Of a stretch of 64,000 nucleotides of DNA, positions 10,527 to 22,500 are shown one piece after another. The translations under genes and the position numbers were made by a program. Source of the DNA: Eutypella sp. D-1 (lineage: Eukaryota; Ascomycota; Sordariomycetes; Xylariales; Diatrypaceae). Below the pieces are notes generated by a model. It was not told the DNA's origin. It did no database searches and saw nothing but the letters and a program-made list of their open reading frames with translations. The stretch lies in assembly GCA_023313575.1 (NCBI GenBank), contig JAJTTP010000003.1:3038001-3102000 (forward strand). The letters are read 5' to 3'. The first letter of the stretch is position 1. Every line of letters starts with the position of its first letter.

Positions 10527-11852
10527 ATGTATACGAATTGGCTTTCCTTGGTCCAGGCGAGCCTCGTGCTCGCCGAGCTTGTCGCTGCCGCGCCGTCCGT
10601 AGGCTCCTCCGGGGTATCAGCGGCCCTCACCGAATCGAACGGCATTAGCGTACCCGCGCCAGAGCCCCGCCTGAAGACCCGCTCCACTCTACCGGAGCCG
10701 CCGGTCGCGGGCCAGGCGGAGGCGGGATCCGAGTCGGAAGCGGAGACGCTACAACGGCGCTGGACAATCGACTCGCGGTGCTCTCGGGATAAGCAGAGGA
10801 CGATAGAGGCGGCGCTCACGTCGGCCGAAGCAGCGGCCAAGCTCGCCGCGGACGACGCGAAGTCCCACGACAAATCGGCCATGAAGCGGTTTTACGCCTA
10901 CTTCGGCACCGATAGCAGAGACTACCGCAAGGAGGTCCGGGAGCGCCTCAAGGCCATCGCGAAGCAGTGCGGCAGGGCCAAAGAGGACCCCTTGATCACC
11001 TGTCACGATGTCTATAATCGGTGTAACAAATATGGTATACCACGTGAGTACAAACCCGGCTTGAGAAAAGAGGGAGGGATGCGTAAAAAATATCCAGGAT
11101 TTTTCTGTCCCTTTTCTCCCTTAGTTCCCCTCTTCCTTCCCCTATCTCTCCTCGTCTTGGTCACAAGCGACTTTGGCCCATGTGCCGAGTCGACTATCCA
11201 ACCCATCTATCGTTTTTGCCTTGGTTAATTTGAGCTCTTGAGCTCCGTGAATAATGAATCCACTCGAGCGTCCCTCCTTTCACTTTGTGTGAACACGTTA
11301 AAAGTAGGAAGCGAGACACATATTGCTGACTCTGTCGGGGGGCTCCACGCTCCCGTGTATTAATCAGTCAACGCCTACGTAGCCGCCGTAGATCGCGTCA
11401 TGATCCTCTGTCCACCGTTCTTCGATCTTCCTCTGCTGCCAACCAGCAGTCACATACATGACCAAGCCACCACCCTCTTACACGAGATGTCACACCTCCC
11501 GTCCGTGTACTCTCCCAATACCGACGATATCGAGGGAGACCTGAGAGAGATCAAGAAACTCGAGCCTCAGAAGGCGATTTTGAATGCCGAGACCTACAAT
11601 CAGTACGCCAGTTGTGAGTTTTTTTCGTGTTGTCATCGCTTCCTTCTGGGCACTTACCTGCCGGTATGGGACACGTTTTTGCTGACAGGCCTCGGTAGCT
11701 GTATGGAGACATGCATAGTGATGCGAGGATGGCCGGTGGCCCTCATTACCTAGACATTTATTGGTAGTCGTCTAGTCCTAATATGAAGCTATTGCCTTTT
11801 TCCTAATTTCTTTCTAGCGTCCTTGAACTCGGAAAGTAGCAGGCATATATAA
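10527..11852 (+). CDS. Secreted aspzincin (M35/deuterolysin-like) metalloprotease
   Basis: Preferred model: join(10527..11043, 11368..11613, 11818..11852), 265 aa. Residues 1-22 form a signal peptide ending in VAAA-P. A Ser/Pro/Glu-rich propeptide ends at a dibasic site (LQRR, 77-78), as in deuterolysins. The mature domain contains HEMSH (211-215; zinc-binding His residues and catalytic Glu), then NTDDIEG, whose Asp (about 225-226) fits the third zinc ligand of aspzincins. The closing motif is NAETYNQYA. Cys residues flank the first exon junction (LITCHDVYNRC, VMILCPPFF), as in M35 enzymes. The family cleaves extracellular proteins, some with lysine preference. The 3' end is uncertain: I prefer the acceptor at 11816-11817 because of its strong pyrimidine tract. 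A 75-nt intron (11614..11688) would instead give a Cys-rich tail with stop at 11753. The first intron is long (324 nt). Confidence 0.8.
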
Positions 11853-13248
11853 GTATGGATATCTACGCATGCCACTTTGATCGTAACTACTAAAGCTCGA
11901 TTCTAGACAGAGTATTTTATGAAGTGGGAGGAGGGCTATAATGCGTTAAGACCTTATCACAATTATCAGCGTCAGGTGGGAAAAGCATGTGTATAGTGTG
12001 AAGAATGGTCGTTCAGGAGTTCAGATCCATCAAGTGGATTAAAAATGTCTATATAATATACAATAGAATGAAAAGAAGGTAGCTTCGAAGCTTTATGAAA
12101 AATATACCGCCCACAATGATAAAAGATGCCTATTGTTTCTACGATGGGCGTCTTCAGTTTCGGATATCGTAACAAGGCGTCAGGTATGCTATGACTATCT
12201 AACTTTAAGATCTACGGATAGCAAACGGGAAAAAGAGGGGAAAGCAAGCAGTCGAATAAGAAGAAGAGTGTAGTATTTCATAAATGCATATTCGAAGCCT
12301 CCTTCCCGTAGCCCTGTCCTCTGTTAACAAACATCTCGGAACCTAGCACGGCCTCATACCACCCCATCGGAATTTTGGCCTGAGGGAGGGTTTGAAGTTG
12401 CTACCACTCGCCGCTACGTTAAATCCAGGGAGGTGTCCAACCACCTAGCAAGCATCGCCCAGCTTTCCTCCCAGATGACTACATAGAGAATATCGGAATT
12501 GCTGTCCAGCTTGCCACCGGGCTTGCCACCCAACGAGACTGCACTTCATCGAAAGGCTATGGCAGTTTCTTATCCCTCAGGCTTGGTGTGGCCCTCTCGG
12601 CGCATACCGCTCGGTACAGCCAGGATAATCAGACTGCTCATCCCATTATCCAGTGCCTTTCTCGTTTACCCGACTAGTAGCTTACCGTCTATTCTAGTCA
12701 TACCGGACAAGAACAGGCCTGCACTCCCTGTGTGGTGATGGCAAGTAGTAGCGGGCTTACATCCTACGGCCCTAACTAAAACAGATGGGGGGCCTTGAAG
12801 GCTGACCAAATCTGCCAGAGGAGAGAACTACGAGAAATCGAAGTCTTGGGGGCACTCGGCACGTGCCTAAGCCTTCAGCCATTACAGGATGATAGGTTGA
12901 AGTAGATGTGTTGGACATAGCCTGGGATATACGCATCCATGGGCCCAAAAAAGCAAAGTTCTTCCCCCTAGTTGGCGCTCCTACTTCCCCGCGTCGATGT
13001 CCGTCATCCAGCAGTAGTAAGCTTGACAACGAACTCTAGGCTGGTTTCCCCCAGTCAGTCCTCTCGCACGAGGACCAGGCCATAGTCATCATGTGCAATA
13101 AAGATTCCCCTATAGCGACGTGTCACAATATGCGACACCACATGAGGATTGCAATCCCGAGCTCATCCCCATAGACACACCCATCGCGGTTCGATACGTG
13201 CCCTCCGCATATAGCTCGGTGCTTAAGAAGAGACAATGCATCAATGAT

Positions 13249-13262
13249 CCCCCCCCCCCCCC
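13249..13262. repeat. C14 homopolymer
   Basis: Fourteen consecutive C in intergenic DNA. Confidence 0.9.
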
Positions 13263-14206
13263 TATATTACCAGCTCCTGACTACCTAACTACTACATTCA
13301 AGACACGTAGCTGTTCTGTCCCTGAAGCCATCCCCGAACATGGCATCCCACCACGTACATGCCAGCGAGAAGCCAATCGGGCAAATAATCAATCACATGG
13401 ACGGCGCTTGCCTACACGAAGCCCTTCCGACCGCATTCGTGGCCTAGGGTAATTCCGACGAATTAACTCACCAGCCTCGTCCTGCATGAAACTCGGCCGT
13501 AGGTAGTTTGGTTGGTAGCAGAGTCCGGGGGGTCCACACCCGGCCACACACACACACACACAGTTGACAGGCGGGAGACATGGCATCCCTACGCGTTTCC
13601 TTCCCGATCGAATCGCGTGCATACGTACCATGTAGCATATGAACAGCAGTCGGAAAAAAAGGGAGGCTCGAGTGAGGCGCCGACACATGGGCTGTCAGGG
13701 AAGGTCGACTTCCCGGACCGTCGACCGGTAACCTAGCTACTCATTACACAGTCCCGTACAACAGTCGAAGTCAATTAGCTAGTTATGCAACCACACACAA
13801 CTAACTTCCGTAGTAGCATACATAGTTATGCAGCTCGGGATGTGTTTTTGGAGTGAGTCGAACGAACGGCGGCCCTCCGAGTTCGGGTGCTACCTGATCA
13901 TCGCAATACCTGACCCCGTCCTACGCCATATCGGGTCCCCGAGGGACCATCTCATCCTACCAGAACCGGTCGAACGTACATACATATGCGAATACGTAGG
14001 TTAGGTACTACATACTTCACACGTATATGAGGGGGGGCCGACCTAGCCGTATATAACTTTGATCACGTTCCTCCCATAGCGCGACTATCGCGGCTCCACG
14101 CCCGTGGTTCGGTGGTAGCTAGGGATGCGACGTGACGCCCATGTAAGTTGGCGATAATCGGTAGTTAGTCATCAGTTCAGTCATATGTTGGGTGGGCAGT
14201 TTAGTT

Positions 14207-14228
14207 CGTCGGTCGGTCGGTCGGTCGG
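14207..14228. repeat. GGTC tetranucleotide repeat
   Basis: Four perfect GGTC units with partial copies on each side. Confidence 0.85.
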
Positions 14229-14822
14229 CAACAATACATAGATTGTCAAGAGAAGAGAAGAAGCCCGCCCCCCACATAAGTTACGAGTCCGAGGCGGGTC
14301 GTTACGGAGTCCACGATGGCTTCGGTTGGCTATCCGGTTGGACGTGGGGACGTAAGGGGGGGGCGGCAAAAGCAAACAAACATTATACCCTCATGACCTT
14401 CCATTGAACCCCTTTCCGCATTTTCCTTTCTCCTTTCCCATCCGAACGAGCGAATGACTCCGACGATTCTGTTCTACCTTTATGTATTAGTTACCCTGTT
14501 CTGCCCTGTTTCCTTGTCACTCCGCCTTCCCATCGTCGTAATTAATTGCTCGGACCGGGACCCAGCGGACCCGCCTTAAGTCTAGGAGGGGTGGGTGGGA
14601 AATGACTTCACGATACATTAAAAAAGTAATTAAGCAAAGCTGCACTGCTGCAAAAAGTCAATAGTGTGTTCCAGGTTACTGTACAAACAATGTCCCAGGG
14701 CAGTGTTCGGTATTCCGGGGCTTGCGTATTTCCTCTCCACTGCCTGGTTGGAAAGTCAAGGAGACCTTTTGGGATGAAGTCATTTGACGACAATCCGTCA
14801 ATCCTGACGTTCTTGTATGTAC

Positions 14823-14847
14823 AGATAGATAGATAGATAGATAGATA
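14823..14847. repeat. GATA tetranucleotide repeat
   Basis: About six copies of GATA in tandem. GATA words are sites for fungal GATA factors such as AreA, but an isolated microsatellite far from any start codon is weak evidence of regulation. Confidence 0.85.
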
Positions 14848-15046
14848 CCTAATAGATAGGGGTGATCTTATTATGTATATGTGTCTTCTTCATCCAGGCC
14901 GTGAGTTCATGCCGCAAGGCAAGTATACGAAATGGACCAACCGGTTTCCCAGTCCAAGTACCTACGCCTACAAACGAAGTTGCGGGTGGGAAGGCCCACG
15001 TATTCTCGCCACGATTCCCACCAGCTGACTGACTACTGACTTGACT

Positions 15047-15072
15047 ACCACCACCACCACCACCACCACCAC
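15047..15072. repeat. ACC trinucleotide repeat
   Basis: About eight to nine copies of ACC in tandem, intergenic. Confidence 0.9.
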
Positions 15073-16865
15073 TACCCTGACTTTGTTTAGGTAACGATTA
15101 CTCGTGGCCAACTTATGCAGGTACCCACCGAAGCCCACCACCCATCCTTGCCCATCCCAAACCTACCGAAAGGTGTCATCACGCTAGAGCAGGTATTCAA
15201 CCATACATAGTTATCTTCCATAGTACATACTTCGCTCGTAGGAAAAGACTGGAAACCGAACCTTGGTGTTGCTGAGGTTCTGGTGAATCCCTGATTCCGG
15301 GTTCCGGATCCGGATTTCTTCTGCCCTGGAAACCAACCCGACCGACCGACCAACCAACCAATGAACCGACCACCCGATCCCCCTAGCTTGTTGTGAAGAG
15401 TCATACATAGCGAAGTCAACAGTTGTACAAACACATCCATCACGACATGGGGGGAGAAAGGCTACATAGTAAACAGTACATACCTCATAGTAAACATCAA
15501 TTAAACGTCGTTACACAACAACGCTCCCCCAGCGCCAAACAGTCTCTGTGGCGCGCGTGCCTCCCTCGCATCGTGACCCGAGAATGACTCACAGCAGCAG
15601 CGGTGGCGGCGCTTTGGTTATGAGTTATGCCCAGATGCCTAGCCCTGTGTTCATGCTCCCTTCCTCCCTCACTCCGCTCTCTCACTACCTACATGTAGGT
15701 AATTAATAGCTTAGCAGGTAAGTAGTTAGATTAAGTAGAACAAGCGGCCTCCCTATACCTGAAGTTAGACAATACTTCCATGCGTTTAGCTACCGACATG
15801 TAGGTATTCACCAAGTACCCCTAAACTTAGAAAATAGATACATATGTACCTAGGAACCACCCAGGCCTAATAACCGGGCTTTCCTGGAAGTCAACCTGGT
15901 TCGAACCTAATCTGGGGATCGAAAACTCTAAATGACCTCCCTTTTTTCCTTCTTCTAATTCTATCTATCAATCGATCCGATCGCGGATGGAGGCGATAAC
16001 AACAACAACAACAGACTATGATACATGAGTTGAATGGATAGATAACGCTGAGGGGATCTTCCGGGTGGTGAAGGTCCTGTGAGAATCGGCACTGTAAGTT
16101 TTGATTAAATTGCTATATACGTACTATGTAATAGTTACCGAGGCAAGTCGTTAGGTTAAGTCGAATCTGACCGGCTGGATCTTACCGGCCCTCTGGAATT
16201 GGGAGGCCACATTTGTAGCGCCACGAATCGCGCATCGCGTCAGGCATATGTACGCTCAATGCCGGCTGGACCCTCTCTTCCGGTGGCATAGTGGTGTAAG
16301 CAGCTAAGAAAATCACATCACATCTTCATTCACACGCACAAGTCATATATACTACATATCACATCAAATACAAGGAAGTCACGTCATGTCAAGAATACTG
16401 GTCAGTTTTTTTGAGTGGGTAACTTCTGGTATTGTTTGATTGTGGTGATAAATCTGTGGAGAAAGATATCTAATACCTAGAGAGCGAGTTGAGGCTGTAA
16501 CATCAACCCGAAGGGAAATGGTGTGTTTTTTGTTGTCGTGAAGGGGTGTTGCTGCCAAGCTGCCAAACTTGTCGTGATCCAAAAAATAGGGAGAGAAGAT
16601 AAATAACCCTTGGAAAACACCATCGTGGGTCAAAACAAAAAAATCATGACGATGGCGTCTTCTCTCCCGTCGCATGCATGCATTCCATGCATGTCCCAAT
16701 ACGCCGAACCTGTATTACCAACCAAGAAAAGAAAAAAAAAGATGAACAGAACGAGTAGTGTGTGTTGATGATGAAGACATTTGGCAGCAACCCCCCAAAG
16801 ACGACCATGACCCAAAAGGGGATTGATGAGCCCAACTACAAGAGGCGAACTGGCAAGGAACCTAC

Positions 16866-18824
16866 TCAGATGACACGAGTATCCTGCCAGTGGCCAACCC
16901 ACTCATCGCCGCCGAATCCGTAGCGCTTCTCCCGGCGCCACGGAATATTCCAATCTCGACCCTTATTCCAGGGGCATCCTCGCGAGATGGCGCGATCGCG
17001 ATTCCATTTCTGACTATGCTGATTCGAATAATCCCAACCCCCTGATCCTAACCCGTAAGAATTGTTGAAACTGAGTGTAAATTGCTGTTGTTTCGATTTG
17101 ATGTTGTCAGGCGACTTTGATTCAGACCCCGCGTAGGCTCGTCGGCGTTCTCCAAGCTCTGCCCACTTCTCGAGTAATTCACGCTTGGATGGCGGCGATT
17201 GACGACTGAACGAGTGCTGGCGAGGCTTGGGAGCAGGGGCATCATGGAAGAAGAACCCATCTGCAATGAGGTCTCCGTCAATGTCGCTGGAGAAAGTATC
17301 CTCGACAGGCGAAGGTGGTTCATGGTTCTCGCCGTCACCCCGCACCGACGGCTGTACCGACGTCGCCTGGCTCTGTAGGGTCGGTGTCGCATCTGTTTTG
17401 CTCTCATGACTCCAGGTCCTCGAGTTGAGCTCCTTGAGCGCCTGCAATTGCCGAGCACGCTCCTGCTCATCTTCTTCGACGTCTTCCTCCCACATGTCAC
17501 TCCAGCTCTTGGATACCATGTCATTTTGGCGGCCGAAGACCATTGACATGGCGTTGAGGCTCGGTCTAGGCCTGGACATGGTGATGGGCAAAGATCCCGA
17601 CATGGGCGAGACCCTGGCACCGACGCGCGAAGGAACATCCATCGCGCCAGAAATGCCGAGAGAATCCATCGACGTTGCCAAATTTGAGGTGAGAACAGAA
17701 GAGATTGAAGGGGTTTGAGCAGAGCTCGAGTACCAATCCACAGTACCTTCCGACTTCGGGAACAGGTCTTCGGAGTAGCTCTCATCATCAGGGATGGCAC
17801 TAAGCTGCCTGATGGCTTGAGGTGGACTAGCATGCAGCGCCTTGGCCCAGGGGAACGATCCTTGGTCGACCTGGGGGCTCTGGAGCGATGGTGTCCTGAG
17901 GGGTTCCCGGTTGGCGGTGGCAACGGCGGTACGCTCGCTGGCACAGAAGTCGTCGAGGATCTCGTCGAGTGTTGTGAAGCTGATGACTCGCTGGAGGGCA
18001 TTCCTGGCTGCGGCGAGAGACCGCTTGGAAGGATCCAAATTCATGCACTGGACAATAACCTCGTAGGTGTCCTGGGACATCGAAGGAAACACGTCAAAGA
18101 GGGACTGCTTGTCGCGGGAAAAGTCCAAGAACAAAGGATCGGACTCAGTCGGGGTAGTGAACGGGTTCCGGGAGAATAGGATGTTCAGCAGACAGATACC
18201 AATGGCCCAAATGTCAGCCTGTGCCGGCGAGTATCCAGCTCCGGCGGAGTCGTACTGTTCAGGTGACATGTAACGGTCGCTACCGACGGTCGTCTCATAG
18301 CTCCATTTGTCCGTAGTAGCCAGGCCGAAGTCACCGAGTTTCATAGCACCCGACTCGGTGAGGAAGATGTTCTCCGGCTTGATATCACGGTGGTAGATAC
18401 CCTTGGAGTGCATGTATGAGACTGCATCGACAAGTTGGAGCATGAAGCGGCGAACATGCTCCGTCTCCAGCGGTCCACATCCGGTGCGGATTGCCTCGTA
18501 CAGGTCGCCGTGAGAGCAGTATTCGAGTACGAGGTACAAGTGAGCATCCGTCTCGAACGAATGAATTAGATTGACAATGTTGGGGTGGGCCCCCAGAACA
18601 CGATGGCAAAGGAGTTCCTCGGATTTGTCGTCGTATGCGAAGTCGATTCCAGCATCGTTCGTAGTCGCCCGTTTCGTCAAGCACTTGATCGCTACAAGCT
18701 CGTTCGTCTTAAGATCCCGCGCCATAAACACCATTCCAAATGATCCATGATTAAGAGGTGAGAGGGTCTGAAACCTCCCGTCGAGTAGAACGCCATTTTG
18801 AAAATTGTTTCTCAAGCATTCCAT
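16866..18824 (-). CDS. Ran1/Ksp1-like serine/threonine protein kinase
   Basis: Single exon, 652 aa. The kinase domain occupies about residues 18-290. The glycine loop is LNHGSFGMVF with Asn25 in the first Gly position, then Lys47 (VAIK), Glu in the C helix, HRDIKPEN with catalytic Asp147, DFG at 165-167, and SPEQ in place of APE. The Asn-containing loop and the IYHRDIKPENIFL catalytic loop resemble the Ran1/Pat1-Ksp1 group. That group acts in nutrient/TORC1-PKA signalling, autophagy and developmental switching. The C-terminal 360 residues are Ser/Pro-rich and look disordered, with an acidic-basic stretch around EEDVEEDEQERARQLQALKEL. The end is Arg/Trp/Gly-rich. The gene has a long minus-strand leader region with no supported gene upstream. 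Kinase identity is certain; subfamily is inferred from motifs. Confidence 0.93.
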   Translation of the reverse strand: MECLRNNFQNGVLLDGRFQTLSPLNHGSFGMVFMARDLKTNELVAIKCLTKRATTNDAGIDFAYDDKSEELLCHRVLGAHPNIVNLIHSFETDAHLYLVLEYCSHGDLYEAIRTGCGPLETEHVRRFMLQLVDAVSYMHSKGIYHRDIKPENIFLTESGAMKLGDFGLATTDKWSYETTVGSDRYMSPEQYDSAGAGYSPAQADIWAIGICLLNILFSRNPFTTPTESDPLFLDFSRDKQSLFDVFPSMSQDTYEVIVQCMNLDPSKRSLAAARNALQRVISFTTLDEILDDFCASERTAVATANREPLRTPSLQSPQVDQGSFPWAKALHASPPQAIRQLSAIPDDESYSEDLFPKSEGTVDWYSSSAQTPSISSVLTSNLATSMDSLGISGAMDVPSRVGARVSPMSGSLPITMSRPRPSLNAMSMVFGRQNDMVSKSWSDMWEEDVEEDEQERARQLQALKELNSRTWSHESKTDATPTLQSQATSVQPSVRGDGENHEPPSPVEDTFSSDIDGDLIADGFFFHDAPAPKPRQHSFSRQSPPSKRELLEKWAELGERRRAYAGSESKSPDNIKSKQQQFTLSFNNSYGLGSGGWDYSNQHSQKWNRDRAISRGCPWNKGRDWNIPWRREKRYGFGGDEWVGHWQDTRVI

Positions 18825-19498
18825 GTCGTCCCGACTCGAGACGAAAAAAACGGGAAGATGAAGATACCGGAGTGCAACTCCTAATAATGGTACAAGCGCA
18901 AAAGCCTTTTACCCTTCCAACCGTCTATGTTGTGATGAGGGGAAGCTTCCGCGATCCTTCGTGTGAAACGGACGAAATCTTTTTTCTTTTAGAGCGATGA
19001 GATGTACAGACCGAAAAGTGCCAGAAGGTGAAGCAGATGCCGGCAGCTGAGGTAAGAGGAATAGGCAGCAACCAGTTGAGAAAGCCGGGAAAGGTGATCG
19101 CCAAGGATGTAATTGAACGTAATGGAAGCAAGAGGGAAGAAAATATACAAGTCAGGGAAGGTCCGTAAAGCGGTACCAGGAAGGAAACAGGTTAAAAAAA
19201 CTCCAGATCGTTAAAGGTCAGAGGCTCATCGAGGGTATTTTTGATTTAGATAACAAATGAAAGTAGCAAGATGGTCGTGAATAGAGGCCGGACGGGAAAG
19301 CCCTGAAAGAATGAAAGGAAAGTCGTTATAAGAACATGGAAACGCTTTTGCTAGAAGTCTCAAAGAGTGAAAGTTGTCTAGTATCTTTGGTGGATACACG
19401 AGCTGAGAGGGTGGAGATCCTGGAGATCCTGGGTATACGTATACGTGGGTATACGTGGTCGTGAATTTGTCCCAGTGGTCCGTATGGTGGCGCGTGGC

Positions 19499-19512
19499 GG
19501 GGGGGGGGGGGG
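19499..19512. repeat. G14 homopolymer
   Basis: Fourteen consecutive G upstream of the kinase gene. Confidence 0.9.
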
Positions 19513-22500
19513 AGTGTATGATCGGATCAAATCAGTCAACGATGCTTCGAGAATGGCCGCTCTTCACGAGTTCACGATACCAAAGACGCAAAGTCGAGGG
19601 CGGGTGGAGTTAAAGTGGCATTCGAGCGTTGGAACAGGATATCGTCGCCGTGATAAGACGTGATTGATTAAGCTCGATTGGCTTTTGGAACGGGTAGGTT
19701 ATCGTGGCGTTTGATGACCTAGCCGAGAAGACTGGTCTGCCACTGAGGTAGGGCGGAATTCAAGACGGGTAGTTGTATGAGTGGACCTGCTCGGTTGTAT
19801 TTCCAGATTCGAGAGATTGTACGTTTCAGGGGGGAAGCTTGACAGGTCAAGGCCGGCTTTGCTGGATTTGTACGAGGATCACCTGTGGTTGTTATGGACG
19901 AACCCGTCTCTTAGGCACGATGATACCAACTATGGATGTCAACGTGAGGATACTTCGGATTCGATGGCGTATTCCGGCAATGTACGGATTGGTTCGTTCC
20001 AACAGGTGGTTAATAGGTGACGTGGTCGACAAGCTATGAAGATGAGTCGGAAGATAAGAGGAAGAGGATGCGGAGCCTCGATCTCGCGAAGAGGACCGTG
20101 AGTAAATTACTTGTAGGTGGTTCGGTTGCTTAGGTGCTCAGTTGTTTGGGAACTTATTTTGACCCGCGAGATTGGCTGATTATGAACTGTCCGGGCAGAA
20201 CAAAGAGACTCCTTATTCTCTTGCTGGTGGGGATTTTTCTCGTGACCAACAAGGCGGCAAGCTTTTTTCTTGAATTGAAGCAGGAGCAGGAGCAGACGCA
20301 GATTGATGAAAGGGACCAAGCTGTCACTCAAAGAAGGGGGAGGGGGAAAGAGGGACAGAGATAGCGATAGAGAGAGAGGGGTGAAGTTGAGTAACGAACA
20401 ATTAGTTAGGTACCGAGGAAGGTATGGCTGAGTTGAGTTGAGTAAAAAGGAGGATGAGGGATTCCTAATCGTTCGTTATGGCTCTACTGGATCGAAGTTG
20501 TAGGTGACAGGTGAAGAGGTGAGTCGTGAGAGGTGAGAGTAGCAATGGTGACAGACTGCGATGCTTTGACGATGCTTTTGCTTTGGCTTGCTTTGGCTGG
20601 CTTGCTTATGGGATAGGCAGGTAACGGGAGACTGGAGAATGGAGAAAGGAATAGAGAGTGACAAGATTGAAGATAGAAAGGGTAAGGTAAAGAAAAAAGG
20701 AAGGGGGGGGTTCAAGCAGTATCAAATCAATAATAAGAATGGAGAAGCGGTAGGAAGGAAATGGATGAATGGGTAAGTAACAAGACAGAACTACCTCTAC
20801 ATAGTACTAAGTATGGTAGGTAAGAAAGAAGTACAGAAGTACGAATATGGGAAGAACGGGAGTTGCAAGAACGGAGATGGGATAGGATGGAACCCCGATG
20901 AGAGAAAGAGCAACTGGAGAATAGAAGGGAGATTGAGCAAATTGGACGAATTAGGTGAGTGTCTCTAGTCCTGAAGTTATCTAGCGTTCTAGTTACCAAG
21001 AGATCCAGGCAATTACCTAAGTCTCCAGGAGGTACATAGGGAGGTACGAAGTCACTACTGAAGTACGGAAGTACTTTTTGTTCATGAATAGGGTGTGGAT
21101 TCGATGATGATGACTGGTTGAACTGGTCACTCGGCTGGACTGGGGTTTTTTTTTGCTGGGCTTGCTGGACTGGCTGGACTTGCTGGGCTGGAAGGCCGTA
21201 GACTGCTTTGGGGTTGTTTTGGGGTTGCTTGAGGTGCATGCTTGGGTGGTGTGGAAGTCTGTGTGAGTGGAACGACCATGGAGCGACTCAGGGCTGGATG
21301 GCGTGGACAGGCGCTAAATGATATGAGGGAACGGTTCGAGTGAGGACATGACATAAGATCTACTGGGGAGGGGGGGGGGTTGAGAAGATGGGGCATCCAT
21401 TAGAAGTGGGAGGTGGGCTTGGAAATGGGAAGCCAGCCAGGCTTGCCAGGGTTGTCTACATCCGCTACTACCATAACTAAACTAACTACCTGCTATCTAC
21501 TGGATGTACATAGACATAAAGGTGGGTTGGTGGGAATGCAAGAGCGCGCCTAGTAATAAGTCGAGTGACTCTGCTACATATCTATCAATCTGTCAATCTA
21601 TCAAGGCAAAGTCCGTGTTATGTTCGATATTCGAAACAAGGGAAAGAAGCACGAACACAACACAACAAAGACCTCACCCAGAGACTGCACGGACTGACAG
21701 AACTGGACAGCCTGAACAACGAGACCCTCAGACCCTGAGCGACAGCCTGCCGGGCAACAGCCCGCTGAGGTCTAGGCCGGACAAGTACATACGTAGGCAC
21801 GTACACTGCCACTGCCACTGCCGTATTCCAGATTAGATGCCTATCTAGCTACGTAAACAAGAACACATAGAATCATACAGTCGGCCAGCGAATGTTGATT
21901 TGTCTTGGGGGTTGGCATGGCACGGCACGTCTTTGGTCAGCTTTCAGGCAAATGATGTGCCACTGAGACATTATTAGATAACGATACAGTATCGAGTACT
22001 GTACGCACATTAATAAGTCATACATTATTCGGAACATTCTAGGTCTAGCAGAGGATGGTGGATAAACGACATAATTACCATAAATTTGAAATTAGGATGC
22101 GAGGGGAGGCTACGCCATCAGATATAAATGTACTTCCACGGGCGATCCCGGAGGCGTGGCAATTGCGTGCCAGATGCCTGTCATCTTGGTTGAGATGTTC
22201 GAGTCACGTTGCCAGAGTGATGTATCGTCGTAACAATTTAGGGTCTTTAAGGTGCAGGGGCGCAGCTCCGAAATTCCCAGGTCCGGCATAGCTCGGAACA
22301 TAAAATAAAATAAAAACCCACTATGGCAACATGGAATGAATTCACGGGCACACAGTTTTCGACAGTGCCAGCTGGAATGAAGAGTCATTGGTTAATGACT
22401 GGCCGTCGTTGGAGAGACTCAGGCAATGGCGTCGACCTTAGCCAATCATCAAGAGAAGTGGCAATCTAATTAGGTTCCAATTAAAGCAGCATCAAGCCGG

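Larger units (their letters stand above)
11853..16865. other. 5-kb gene-poor intergenic region
   Basis: I see no gene with recognisable motifs or convincing codon structure on either strand. Scattered ORFs of 60-120 codons are unlinked and lack family features. The region contains a C14 run (13249-13262), a CA repeat (about 13544-13562), GGTC, GATA and ACC microsatellites, and several TAGGTA words. The last 500 nt are probably the 3' UTR of the kinase gene on the minus strand. Confidence 0.5.

Noticed and set aside
15895..15925. Second GGTTCGAACC-like sequence, possible tRNA
   Set aside because: The flanking bases do not pair into a T stem and no other tRNA arm is visible.
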